Below are positions 45,025-53,834 of a stretch of DNA of 64,000 nucleotides, piece after piece. Each line of letters begins with the position of its first letter. Position 1 is the stretch's first letter. This stretch comes from Oscillospiraceae bacterium (lineage in GTDB: Bacteria > Bacillota > Clostridia > Oscillospirales > Acutalibacteraceae), in NCBI GenBank assembly GCA_015065615.1, contig SVPY01000001.1:62001-126000 (forward strand), given 5' to 3'. Both the position numbers and the translations under genes were made by a program. The notes beneath the pieces were generated by a model. The model was given only the letters and a program-made list of their open reading frames with translations. It was not told the DNA's origin and did not search any database.

Positions 45025-46463
45025 TTCTTACTGTCTTTTTCGCCGTAGCCGCCGTAATTTCCGTAACCGTAGTTTCCATAGCCATAACCATAACCATACC
45101 CGTACCCGTACCCGTAACCGTAGCCATCGGAAATGGTTCTTTTTACACCGTTGAATATACAGCCTGAAATAGGAAGACCCGTATCGCTGAGGCGCTGAAT
45201 ACCGTCAAGAATCTGATCCTGAGAGGCATAATCCTGCCTTATAACCATAATACCGCATTCGGCAAGCTCCGATATTTCAGCCGCATCCGCAAGAAGCGAG
45301 CAGGGAGGTGTATCGAGAATAATGTACTCGAAGGTTTTCTTTGCAGCTTCAATAAGCATAGAAATGCGGTCCCTTGATAAACGCTCGGCGTATTTATCGC
45401 CGCTTACGCTGCCGCCTGAAATAACGTAAAGATTTTCAAGCTCCGTACCTGATACGATATCCCTTACGTCCGCTTCACCGCTTAAAAATTCCGCTAAAGT
45501 AAATCTTTCGTCTACGTCCAATGTTTTAGCTATAGAAGGATTTCTTAAATCGCAGTCGATAATAAGAACTCTGTTGCCTTTTTTTGCTAAAGATGCCGCA
45601 AGATTAACGGAAACGGTGGTTTTTCCCTCACCGGGAATAGCGCTTGATATAAGCAGAACTTTCTTTTCCTGCTCTTTCATAAGTTTTTCAACGTGTAAGC
45701 GAAGAAGTCTGACCGATTCGTTAAAGCCTGTTTTGCTGTGTTCCTTATGAATAAGCGGGCAGGGGCTTTTTTTAGTATTTTTAACCTGAGGTAATTGACC
45801 TATGCAGGGCGCGCTGATAACCTTTTTAAGCTTTTCCTCGTTATGAATCGTATTTCTGGTAAGCGCAAATAAAAGCACTATTAAAAACCATATACCAGCG
45901 CCTATAAGAGCGCCTTTTATAATTGAGCCTTTTACGCTTAAAGAATTTGCGGGAGCCGAAGGAACACCGCTTTCGTCAAGGAGAACCAAAACGGTAGAGC
46001 CCACAACGAACTCCGCTATTTCGGGATAGTATGTGATAACGGCACCCAAAACGTCATAAGCTCTCTGAGGGTCTGAATCAGTTACCGTCATAGTAATAAC
46101 GCTGGAGCTTGCGTTTGCAGATACCGACACGGAAGGCATATAAGGTATATTCAGATGCTCCTTCACCCTTTCGTGAAGAACGCCGCTTGTTAAAATATAG
46201 GGGAACGTAGCTGCCATCTGTTCCGCTGTTTTACTGTTGTAGCTGCTAACGCTTGAATAAAGGGGATTAGCAACCTTTACGGTAAAAGAAGCGTGAGCTT
46301 TATAAACAGGGCTGTAGCTAATATAGCTATAACCGCTTAAAGCTATACTGCAAACCAATATAAGCACCAAACATAACAGAAGGCGCCTTTTGGCTTCTTT
46401 CAGAAAATGACCTATTATAACAAAAAGATCAATTTTCCGTGAATCTCTCTCTTCAAAATCCAT
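45012..46463 (-). CDS. Polysaccharide co-polymerase fused to BY-kinase, Tyr-Gly tail
   Basis: A 483-residue fusion of a Wzz/CapA-like membrane domain (helices about 29-51 and 180-200) to a CpsD/CapB-like tyrosine kinase. Kinase motifs are Walker A ISSAIPGEGKTTVSVNLA, Walker A' VLIIDCDLRNPS and Walker B FEYIILDTPP. The tail after about residue 440 is a long alternating Tyr-Gly stretch, the site of autophosphorylation in BY-kinases. Such enzymes set chain length and export of capsule or exopolysaccharide. It follows a second, similar kinase after 15 bases. Confidence 0.92.
   Translation of the reverse strand: MDFEERDSRKIDLFVIIGHFLKEAKRRLLLCLVLILVCSIALSGYSYISYSPVYKAHASFTVKVANPLYSSVSSYNSKTAEQMAATFPYILTSGVLHERVKEHLNIPYMPSVSVSANASSSVITMTVTDSDPQRAYDVLGAVITYYPEIAEFVVGSTVLVLLDESGVPSAPANSLSVKGSIIKGALIGAGIWFLIVLLFALTRNTIHNEEKLKKVISAPCIGQLPQVKNTKKSPCPLIHKEHSKTGFNESVRLLRLHVEKLMKEQEKKVLLISSAIPGEGKTTVSVNLAASLAKKGNRVLIIDCDLRNPSIAKTLDVDERFTLAEFLSGEADVRDIVSGTELENLYVISGGSVSGDKYAERLSRDRISMLIEAAKKTFEYIILDTPPCSLLADAAEISELAECGIMVIRQDYASQDQILDGIQRLSDTGLPISGCIFNGVKRTISDGYGYGYGYGYGYGYGYGNYGYGNYGGYGEKDSKKNRD
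45045..45129 (-). repeat. Tandem codon repeat encoding the Tyr-Gly tail
   Basis: The stretch is built of six-base units (TACGGT, TATGGT, TACGGG on the coding strand) that encode Tyr-Gly. Such repeats can change length by slippage and so alter the number of phosphorylatable tyrosines. Confidence 0.85.
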
Positions 46464-46478
46464 AACTGTTACCTTTCA

Positions 46479-47927
46479 TTATTTTTCCTGTTTTCCGTAA
46501 GCGTAATTTTTATAACGTCCGTATTTACCGTACCCTTTATATCCGCCGTAACCGTAATTATCGGTAATATTAAAGGGCATGGAATAAACGTTATTGAGAA
46601 CACAGCCCAAGAGCTTGGACTCGGCATTATCAAGAGCGCTTAAGGCTTTATTGAGAGCCTGAGCATTTGCAACATTCTGCCTTACTACCATTAAGGATGC
46701 ATCTGTAAGCTCTGCCAGAATTTCGGCGTCGGATGCAACTGCCATAGGAGGCGAATCCAGTATTACGTAATCAAATTCCTTTTTTGCCCATTTTAAAAGA
46801 GCTTTCATTTTTTCTGAAGAAACAAGGTCACTTGTACCTTTTTCGCCGCGCTTTTCAAGAATAAGATACATTCCCGTTTTTCTTTCTTTTATAAGAACGT
46901 CGGAAAGCCCTGCTCTTCCGTTTAAAAGATCTCTTAAGCCGCTGTCAAACTTAGTTTGACCCAGAATGGAATGGCAGGCAGGTTTTCTTAAGTCGCAATC
47001 TATTAAAAGTACTTTTGAATGTTTTTTTGCCAGTGAAAGCGCAAGGTTTACAGATACTGTGGATTTACCTTCGTTTTCAAGCAAGCTTGTTACCATAAGC
47101 ACTTTTCTTCCGTTCAAACGCTGCTCCACTCTGTGGCGAAGCTTGCGTATTGTTTCTATAAAAGTAAAACCTGTTATGGGATTTGTAATAAGAATACTTG
47201 TTTTCTTGCGGCGAATTCTTGAATCAAGTGTTTTGTACTTTTCTTCGTGAGGAATTTCACCAAGAACGTGGCAGTTAAGCTTTTCTTTAGCTTCAGCTTC
47301 GCTTCTAACCGTATTTTTAAAATAGGACTGCACCGCAAGAAGCGCTACTGTAGCCAGCGCTGTGTACAGCATTATTTTTTTTGCCTGGGATAAAGCATTG
47401 GCGGAATTAATGGGCGACATAGGCACCTTGGGATTCTGAAGCACCTCAAGGGATACGCCGTCAACTACCTGATAGGTTAACTTCTCGTGATTTTCTATTA
47501 TTGCCTTGGAAACCAAAAACGCCGTTCTCGGATTTGAAGATTTTACCGATACGTTTATAAGATTGGTTTCTGTAACTACGGAAGCTTCAATAGCCGCATC
47601 ATAATGTTCACTGCCAACCTCTTCCATTATGTTCTTTCTCAGAATGGAACTGTTTAAAAGCTCCGTGAAAACAGAAGCAAGGCTTGTAGTGGAGGAAAGA
47701 TTACTGTAAACGGTTGTGGAAGTACCTCTTGTAGTTACAACAAATGTAGTAACACAGCGGTATACGGGTGAGTAATCCATATCCGCTTTTATATAAGTAC
47801 CCACACCTGCAATACAGGCAATAAGTATAATAAGCAGCCACTTTTTAAGAACGTCCTGAATAATAACTATGGGGTCAAAGGATAAAAAGGGAGTGTCGCC
47901 GTCTGTTTTTTTATTTTTCTGTTCCAT
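46479..47927 (-). CDS. Polysaccharide co-polymerase fused to BY-kinase, first copy
   Basis: A 482-residue homologue of the following gene with the same layout: Wzz-like membrane domain, kinase motifs VTSLLENEGKSTVSVNLAL, LLIDCDLRKPAC and YVILDSPPMA, and a Tyr-rich but less regular tail (NYGYGGYKGYGKYGRYKNYAYG). The Walker A reads ENEGKS where its neighbour has GEGKT. The ATG at 47927 has GAGGAG upstream, which lies inside the last codons of the preceding gene, so translation is coupled. Having two kinases in a row suggests paralogues that act together or have different roles. Confidence 0.92.
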   Translation of the reverse strand: MEQKNKKTDGDTPFLSFDPIVIIQDVLKKWLLIILIACIAGVGTYIKADMDYSPVYRCVTTFVVTTRGTSTTVYSNLSSTTSLASVFTELLNSSILRKNIMEEVGSEHYDAAIEASVVTETNLINVSVKSSNPRTAFLVSKAIIENHEKLTYQVVDGVSLEVLQNPKVPMSPINSANALSQAKKIMLYTALATVALLAVQSYFKNTVRSEAEAKEKLNCHVLGEIPHEEKYKTLDSRIRRKKTSILITNPITGFTFIETIRKLRHRVEQRLNGRKVLMVTSLLENEGKSTVSVNLALSLAKKHSKVLLIDCDLRKPACHSILGQTKFDSGLRDLLNGRAGLSDVLIKERKTGMYLILEKRGEKGTSDLVSSEKMKALLKWAKKEFDYVILDSPPMAVASDAEILAELTDASLMVVRQNVANAQALNKALSALDNAESKLLGCVLNNVYSMPFNITDNYGYGGYKGYGKYGRYKNYAYGKQEK

Positions 47928-47931
47928 AAAC

Positions 47932-48786
47932 TCACTCCTCAACAACCACAATCAGCTTAGAAAAACCTGAATAGGAAATATCTCCTGCGCTTTTATAAGT
48001 CACGTAATAAGACACGCTGTATACCCCTGGTACGGAGGTATCTACCGCGCCGGTAGTACGCAGGGAAAATCCGCTTGGCAAATAAGAACTTATATCTGTT
48101 TTTTCCGAACCTATTATAAATTCTTTTAAATAATCGTTTTTATCGAAATCTGAATCTTTCTCAATATATACAATATAATTTTTAAGGTGCAGGCTTGCGT
48201 TATAAGCGCCCTGTGCATACACTTCTACGGGAAGAACTATCTCCGATGTGTCGCCCAAGGAGTTGCTTACTTTAAATTCAACCTGATGAACACCGACGGA
48301 TGAAATAGATTCGCTGCCTAAAGTCGTGGCTCTCACACGGTGACTTATATCGCCGTCAAAAACGTCGTTTACTTTTACGTAACTGAGAATGTCGAAATTG
48401 GAATTCTGTGAAAAAACAAGAGCTGAGCTGAGAGTGAATTTCGGGCTTTCGTAATCGGTATACATTACTTCTCTTTCGCATCTTGCGGCATTACCTGCTT
48501 TATCGAAAACAGCGTAGGTAACCTTGGCTCTGCCCTTGTTATCCATAAACTGCATATTCTCTACAATTATGTTCGACGTTATGTCGCCATCCTTATCATC
48601 CTCGGCGCTTATTCCCGCTAAAAGCATTTCTTCACCATCGTTTATAGAAAGCGTCGGAATATCGCCGCTTACAGAGATTTTGGGTGAGACTCTGTCGCTT
48701 ATTAAATTATCAACGGCCCGATATCCGTAAAACACAACACCGCATACCGCTATTAAAATCAGGTATATCCACGTACTTTTTTTCAT
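47932..48786 (-). CDS. Membrane-anchored Ig-like (DUF5011-type) surface protein
   Basis: A 284-residue protein with an N-terminal helix (about 5-21) and two Ig-like repeats. The first has LLAGISAEDDKDGDITSNI and YAVFDKAGNAA, and the second ILSYVKVNDVFDGDISHRV and EFKVSNSLGDTSE. These are typical DUF5011/HYR-like domains found on bacterial surfaces. A third domain follows. It is four bases from the first BY-kinase gene. It may bind the exported polymer or the cell wall; the role is inferred from context. Confidence 0.82.
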   Translation of the reverse strand: MKKSTWIYLILIAVCGVVFYGYRAVDNLISDRVSPKISVSGDIPTLSINDGEEMLLAGISAEDDKDGDITSNIIVENMQFMDNKGRAKVTYAVFDKAGNAARCEREVMYTDYESPKFTLSSALVFSQNSNFDILSYVKVNDVFDGDISHRVRATTLGSESISSVGVHQVEFKVSNSLGDTSEIVLPVEVYAQGAYNASLHLKNYIVYIEKDSDFDKNDYLKEFIIGSEKTDISSYLPSGFSLRTTGAVDTSVPGVYSVSYYVTYKSAGDISYSGFSKLIVVVEE

Positions 48787-48825
48787 TTTAGTTTATATTT
48801 TGCCTTGGCAAAAATCCTCCGTTTT

Positions 48826-49557
48826 TTATCTGTACCAATCAGGTTCCAAGGATATTACGTCCTCGTTTTTAAGTATCCTTTTGGGGTTATAGTTAAAAAG
48901 TTTATCTCCCATATCGTAGGAGTATTTTTCAGTAATCATATCGTACACATCTTTAAGATAAGGCGTACGCATTTTTTCCGAATGGGCATCGCTGGCAACT
49001 ACATCGGCAAAACCTCTTTTTACAAGGGAATGAGCCATGTTCTGTATATCACTTCCGAATCTGCCCAATAAACTGCCTCGGTTTATCTGAAAAAGGCAGC
49101 CCATTTTCTTCCATATATTAATAATTTCAGGGTTTTCTCTTATAAATTCATATCTCTCGGGATGCGCTACAAGAGGCTTGTAGCCTGACCATATCATATC
49201 CTGCAGGATCTCGGTCTCGCTTTCTCCGCTTGTTGAGAAAGAAAATTCCACCAACGGGTATTTTGATTTATTAAGGGTGAAAAGTCTTTTTTCTCTTAAA
49301 AGTCTTGAAGTATATTCCGTTCCGAAAATTTCCATACCCATACAAAGCTTTAAAGGTATTTGGGCTTCTTTTAGAATATCCCGGAGCACCAGAACCTTTT
49401 CTCTCACTTCTTTTGAGCGGTCGTTCATACAGTGGGGAGTAACCGCCATAACGGTAACGCCGCTTTCCACAGCCAGACGAGCCATATTAATCGATTCCTC
49501 AAAGCTTTGAGAACCGTCGTCTATTCCCGGTAAAATATGGCTGTGTAAATCTATCAT
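48826..49557 (-). CDS. CpsB/YwqE-type PHP protein-tyrosine phosphatase
   Basis: A 243-residue PHP-fold phosphatase that removes phosphate from the BY-kinase tails. Metal-binding motifs are present: DLHSHILPGIDDGS at the start, TPHCMND, LVAHPERYEFI, and VVASDAHS. It is the normal partner of CpsD-type kinases and here lies upstream of both. No low-molecular-weight phosphatase is seen. Expression from the promoter at 51812-51840, through the ABC exporter and peptidase genes, is likely. Confidence 0.93.
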   Translation of the reverse strand: MIDLHSHILPGIDDGSQSFEESINMARLAVESGVTVMAVTPHCMNDRSKEVREKVLVLRDILKEAQIPLKLCMGMEIFGTEYTSRLLREKRLFTLNKSKYPLVEFSFSTSGESETEILQDMIWSGYKPLVAHPERYEFIRENPEIINIWKKMGCLFQINRGSLLGRFGSDIQNMAHSLVKRGFADVVASDAHSEKMRTPYLKDVYDMITEKYSYDMGDKLFNYNPKRILKNEDVISLEPDWYR

Positions 49558-49568
49558 TCTTATTCTCC

Positions 49569-50027
49569 CTATGATATTCTTTTAACTGATGAATAGATTT
49601 TTATTAATCCTGCTCTTAAAGGTATAATATTGATCCAGATTTTTTGAAAAAATTTCCAGAACAGATTTTTTTCTTTTATCAGTTTGCCTTTTCTTTTTAT
49701 CTGTGTAACTTTTGCTATTATCTGATTGCGTCTTATCCCTTTTTCAATTACGGGTTGAGCATCACCTATAAGCTGAAAAAGGTTTTCTTCCGCTTTATAA
49801 ATTCTGTGAAGTATATAGGAGCCGTCGTCTCTTTTGTAAAGAACAATGTCACCTTTTTTCAAAGAGGAATCCACCTTCGATAAATACACCGTATCCCTGC
49901 CGTGTATTAAAAAAGGTAACATACTGTTGCCGCTGATTACAAGGGGAACCGCTTGAACTTCGTTTATAAGTGCTTCAAGCTTTGGCATAAATTCCTGCGG
50001 TGTAACTGTATGAAGTTTATATTCCAT
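49569..50027 (-). CDS. Signal peptidase-like protein (S24/S26 family)
   Basis: A 152-residue S24/S26 peptidase fold protein. VISGNSMLPFLIHGRDTVYL carries the catalytic Ser, and GDIVLYKRDDGSYILHRIYK is the second conserved segment, where the His (as in SipW and eukaryotic-type signal peptidases) replaces Lys as the partner. GDAQPVIEKGI is the third family box. There is no clear N-terminal membrane helix, but a hydrophobic segment is near the C-terminus. It overlaps the ABC exporter gene by 11 bases, so it may process the exported cargo. Confidence 0.82.
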   Translation of the reverse strand: MEYKLHTVTPQEFMPKLEALINEVQAVPLVISGNSMLPFLIHGRDTVYLSKVDSSLKKGDIVLYKRDDGSYILHRIYKAEENLFQLIGDAQPVIEKGIRRNQIIAKVTQIKRKGKLIKEKNLFWKFFQKIWINIIPLRAGLIKIYSSVKRIS

Positions 50028-51735
50028 ACTCCACCTCTTTTACGCTGCCCTGACGTATCTCGTAAGCGCGGTTACAAAACTCTGCGCTATTGGTTCTGTG
50101 AGTTACCAGTATGCAGGTATTAATTAATCCGCAATTTCTAAGATTATCCAAAAGCTGTTTTTCCGTTTCACCGTCAAGGCCCGAGGTTGCTTCATCCAAA
50201 AGAAGTATAGGAGCCTTTTTAAGAATAGCTCTTGCAATAGCTATTCGCTGAGCCTGACCCTCGGAAATGCCTCTGCCCCCTGCGCCCAGATTATGCTTCA
50301 GTTTTTCGGGGAATTTATCTACAAAATCCCACGCACAGGAAATTTTAAGCGCATTTATAAGCTCACTTTCGGTGGCGTCGGGCGCAATTATACTCAGGTT
50401 TTCTTCCACGGTACCTGCAAAGATGCTGTTACCCTGAGGAACGTAAGAAAGCGCATATCTTGTGCCTGCGGTTATCTTATACTTATTTCCGCTTTCACCT
50501 ATAAAGGAAGCTTCCCCTTCACAGGGTTCAACAAGACCTAAAATAATTCTTAAAAGCGTGGTCTTGCCTTCGCCGGAGGGACCGGTTATAGCAATCTGAT
50601 CTCCGGGGTTTGCGTAGAAATCGAAGTTATTAAGCACCGTTTCTCCGTTTTTATAGCGGAAATTAACGTCCTTCAATAAAATTGAACAGGATTTTTCTTC
50701 TTTGAAGCCTTCGGGAATATCCGTATCCTCCGAGGGTAATTCTTCCACCGCAATCACTCGTCCTGCCGAAGTGGTTACGGATATAACCTGCTGCATAAGT
50801 GAAACAAGCTGTGAAAAAGAACTTCTTAAAGTAGAAGCAAGCTGTAAAAACATAGTCATGGAGCCGTAGGTAATTTTTCCGTTCCAAAGCTGATAAGCGC
50901 CCCAGCCGAAGCAGGCAACGGTAACTGCCATACTTACCATAGAAAGCAGCGAGGACATACTTATCTGGAATGAATTAAAAGATAAATAAGCGCCTTTATA
51001 TTCATCCTGCAGCTTCTGCATTTCATTTTCATATCTCTCGGTAGCAGAAAAAGCCTTGATACTGGTCAGATTTCTGTATGAATCCTCCTGAAAGGACATA
51101 ACGTCCCCCGTAAGCTTTTTCATATTAAGGTTATGCTCCCTGAGTTTACTCATAAGTATCTTTGAAAGAAGCAGGGTAACGGGAGCTCCTATTAAAGCAA
51201 TAAGCGCCATTATGGGATCGTAGTAAAGCATAATTACAAAAGCGCCGAGGAATCTTACGAAGCTTGTAATAAAACCCGGTAAAAAGCTTATAACACCGTC
51301 GGTAACTATGTTTACGTCCGAATTAAGCCTTTGCAGAATATCTCCGCTTCTGTAGGGCTCCAGCATCTCCCATGTTGCCCTTAATATTTTACCGAAGGTT
51401 TTGTGCTGGATTTCATTTCTTACTTTTATATGAACCGATGCGCCTACTCTTGAAGATACCGCCTGCAGTAAAAGTCCGCCAAGCATCATACTTACCATAA
51501 GTACGGCAGCCAGAGTGATTTCCGAGCCAAAGCCAGTAACTGCATCTATTAAAAATTTCGTGGCAATACTTGAAATAAGTGACATTACCGTGGTAATCAT
51601 TCCCAATAAGCCAACTATAAAAATCATCTTTTTATATTGGCAAATTTTCTTAAAAAGCCAAAATAATTCTTTTTTAACCTGCTGAGGGTCTTCGTTTTTA
51701 TATAATTTGTTTTTCAGTTTACCGTAAATATTCAA
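50017..51735 (-). CDS. ABC exporter (type IV half-transporter)
   Basis: A fused membrane-ATPase exporter of about 572 residues with six helices and a nucleotide domain: Walker A ITGPSGEGKTTLLRI, signature ISEGQAQRIAIARAI, Walker B ILLLDEATSGLDG and H-loop CILVTHRT. There is no N-terminal C39 peptidase domain. The start is a TTG at 51735, seven bases after GGGAGGG; the longer frame would cover the promoter. Co-location with a signal-peptidase-like protein suggests export of a peptide or lipid-linked substrate. It could serve the RiPP-like cluster at 58896-62452, but this is untested. Confidence 0.9.
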   Translation of the reverse strand: MNIYGKLKNKLYKNEDPQQVKKELFWLFKKICQYKKMIFIVGLLGMITTVMSLISSIATKFLIDAVTGFGSEITLAAVLMVSMMLGGLLLQAVSSRVGASVHIKVRNEIQHKTFGKILRATWEMLEPYRSGDILQRLNSDVNIVTDGVISFLPGFITSFVRFLGAFVIMLYYDPIMALIALIGAPVTLLLSKILMSKLREHNLNMKKLTGDVMSFQEDSYRNLTSIKAFSATERYENEMQKLQDEYKGAYLSFNSFQISMSSLLSMVSMAVTVACFGWGAYQLWNGKITYGSMTMFLQLASTLRSSFSQLVSLMQQVISVTTSAGRVIAVEELPSEDTDIPEGFKEEKSCSILLKDVNFRYKNGETVLNNFDFYANPGDQIAITGPSGEGKTTLLRIILGLVEPCEGEASFIGESGNKYKITAGTRYALSYVPQGNSIFAGTVEENLSIIAPDATESELINALKISCAWDFVDKFPEKLKHNLGAGGRGISEGQAQRIAIARAILKKAPILLLDEATSGLDGETEKQLLDNLRNCGLINTCILVTHRTNSAEFCNRAYEIRQGSVKEVEYGI

Positions 51736-51811
51736 ACTCTTACCCTCCCTTTCATGATACTTAAGGATGTGATATGCCCACTTCCCCTTATAAACATAAA
51801 TATCCTTTATA

Positions 51812-51840
51812 AGAATACCACAAACAGCCTTTAATGTCAA
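51812..51840 (-). promoter_or_regulatory. Promoter of the ABC exporter / peptidase / BY-kinase operon
   Basis: On the minus strand TTGACA (51840-51835) and TATTCT (51817-51812) are 17 bases apart. It likely drives the genes down to the terminator at 44990. Confidence 0.8.
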
Positions 51841-51876
51841 TTAAGCCCTTTCTTTAATTTATATCAGTCCTTGTTC

Positions 51877-51905
51877 TTGTCTTTACAGAAAATATAAGTT
51901 ATAAT
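51877..51905 (+). promoter_or_regulatory. Promoter of the LCP gene
   Basis: TTGTCT (51877-51882) and TATAAT (51900-51905) are 17 bases apart and face away from the exporter promoter. Confidence 0.75.
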
Positions 51906-51937
51906 AAGGAAAAGCTTATAAGAAAGAAGACGTAAAA

Positions 51938-53059
51938 ATGGCAAGACATTTTAAAGAAAAAGAAAATAAGAAAATGCACATAGCGGTAAAAATAATACTT
52001 ATCGTTCTTGCAGTTATACTGCTTATTGCAGGAGGAATTCTTATATACATAGACTCCAAGCTCAATATGATAGTTTTTGAGGATGAAATAGATAACACTC
52101 AAATTGTGGAGTCGGTAAGCAATATAGATGATTCTTCCGATACAGCTGCAGAAGAAAAAACGCCTGAGGATGAAGAGGCGGAAAAAGAGATAGTGGATAT
52201 TTCAGACCTTGAAATTATTGAGGATATGCCCGAAGCGGAAGAGATTATTGAAGAAAACAACGAAGAGACCATTCATTCCGACTCAAACGTAATGAATATC
52301 CTGCTTATAGGCACTGATGAACGCTCCAATACTTTCAGCACAAACGCCCGAAGCGACAGCATGATAATCGTCTCTATAAATAAAGCAAAGGGTACCGTAA
52401 AGCTTGTAAGCTTAGAAAGAGGTATGGGTGTGCCCGTACTTGAAGGTCAGTATGCAGGTCAGTACGATTGGCTTACCCATATATTCCGTTACGGCGGCGC
52501 AAATCTGCTTGTAAAAACCGTTCGCACCTGCTTTAATCTTGATATTGATAAATACGTAAGAGTTAATTTTAATTCCGTAAGAAACGTAGTGGATATGATA
52601 GGCGGTATAGATATCTACTTAACCGCAGCCGAAGCAAACGCCATTGACGTTGATAATACAGGCTACGAAGCCAATACAGCAAGCAGCGGTGTTTACCGTT
52701 TATACGGCGATAAGGCACTTTCCTTCGCAAGACTGCGTTCTATTGACAGCGACTGGCAAAGAGTTGAGAGGCAGAGAAAAGTTATTCTTGCAGTTGTTCA
52801 GCGAATTAAAAGCGCTAATCTCTTTGAGCTTGATTCCGTTGCAAACGCAGTACTTCCCTTGGTGCAGACAAACCTTACCAAATGGGAAATCGGCGAGCTT
52901 GTAATGTACGTACCGAGCTTCGTTAATTCCAGCTTTGACCAGATGACTATTCCAAAAAGCGGCACCTACGGCGGTATGACGGGTATGGGCGGCAGAGGTA
53001 TGTTTGCTCCCGACTTTAAACTGAACTCCGAAATCCTTCACGAATTTTTGTACGGTTAA
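51938..53059 (+). CDS. LytR-CpsA-Psr (LCP) family protein
   Basis: LCP proteins attach lipid-linked wall polymers (teichoic acid, capsule) to peptidoglycan outside the cell. The 373-residue protein has an N-terminal helix (about 14-34), an acidic linker and the LCP domain. LLIGTDERS, NARSDSMIIVSIN, LVSLERGMGV, FNSVRNVVDMIGGIDI and ALSFARLRSIDSDWQRVERQR include the conserved Asp and Arg residues that bind pyrophosphate. It diverges from the BY-kinase operon, which fits a role in anchoring the same polymer. Confidence 0.93.
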   Translation: MARHFKEKENKKMHIAVKIILIVLAVILLIAGGILIYIDSKLNMIVFEDEIDNTQIVESVSNIDDSSDTAAEEKTPEDEEAEKEIVDISDLEIIEDMPEAEEIIEENNEETIHSDSNVMNILLIGTDERSNTFSTNARSDSMIIVSINKAKGTVKLVSLERGMGVPVLEGQYAGQYDWLTHIFRYGGANLLVKTVRTCFNLDIDKYVRVNFNSVRNVVDMIGGIDIYLTAAEANAIDVDNTGYEANTASSGVYRLYGDKALSFARLRSIDSDWQRVERQRKVILAVVQRIKSANLFELDSVANAVLPLVQTNLTKWEIGELVMYVPSFVNSSFDQMTIPKSGTYGGMTGMGGRGMFAPDFKLNSEILHEFLYG

Positions 53060-53120
53060 GTTATCCGCCGTTTTGTAAAACCGGAAGATACAGCTTTACA
53101 TTAAAGAACGGAGAAGCATT

Positions 53121-53822
53121 ATGAATATAAAATGCGTTTGGGAACATAACGGAAACGACACCTTGCTCTACGCCGTGGATTTTATAGGTGCATATACCCG
53201 CGGCGAAAACCTTGAAACAGCAATTAAGAAGATGCCCGCGGAGATTGCTTCTTACCAAAAATGGCTTGGCGAAGATTTCACCGATAATGTAGAAGTTGTG
53301 ATAGTCGGAGAAAAAGAATCCGACCTAATAATTAAGGATGCAGATTCCGACGTACTCTTTGAAAGCGAAAAAGCACCTCTTACAATAGAAGAATATGAAA
53401 AATTAAAGGCTCTTGTACTGAAGTCGGCAAAAGATTTTCTTACCTTGTATAAGTCTATCCCCGACAAAAGTGCCGCCGTAATAGCGGAGCGCAAAACCTT
53501 TTACGGGCAGGTTCCCCGCACGGCTGATGAAATGTATGAGCACACAAAGAGCGTAAACGAATATTATTTTGCGGAGATTGATGTTGATGCGGATAATAAT
53601 AACGATATTTACAATTGCCGTAAGCGTGGATTTGAAGCACTTGAAGCAAAGCCGAATTTCCTTGATAACGCCTTAATTGAAGGCAGTTACGGCGAAAGCT
53701 GGACTCTCCGTAAGGTTCTCCGCCGCTTTATATGGCACGACCGTATTCACGCAAGAGCTATGTACAGAACGGCGGTAAAACTATTCGGTACAAAGAATCT
53801 TGTAAATCCTTTTTGTTTTTGA
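53121..53822 (+). CDS. HicB-like plus DinB-like fusion protein (tentative)
   Basis: A 233-residue protein. The first 65 residues (DFIGAYTRGENLETAIKKMPAEIASYQKWLG) resemble HicB-type partial RNase H-fold domains, and the C-terminal half, ending in LRKVLRRFIWHDRIHARAMY, looks like a four-helix DinB-type metal-binding domain with H residues in WHDRIHA. The function is unknown; DinB-like proteins include thiol transferases. It opens the plus-strand accessory run and is 12 bases from the GNAT gene. Confidence 0.6.
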   Translation: MNIKCVWEHNGNDTLLYAVDFIGAYTRGENLETAIKKMPAEIASYQKWLGEDFTDNVEVVIVGEKESDLIIKDADSDVLFESEKAPLTIEEYEKLKALVLKSAKDFLTLYKSIPDKSAAVIAERKTFYGQVPRTADEMYEHTKSVNEYYFAEIDVDADNNNDIYNCRKRGFEALEAKPNFLDNALIEGSYGESWTLRKVLRRFIWHDRIHARAMYRTAVKLFGTKNLVNPFCF

Positions 53823-53834
53823 ATGTGAGAAAAA

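Noticed and set aside
45012-45167. Plus-strand reading frame over the Tyr-Gly repeat
   Set aside because: It is a mirror of the kinase tail repeat, with no ribosome site and biased low-complexity translation.
48800-48835. Third copy of the 30-base motif upstream of cpsB
   Set aside because: CCTTGGCAAAAATCCTCCGTTTTTT is similar only in outline, with many mismatches.
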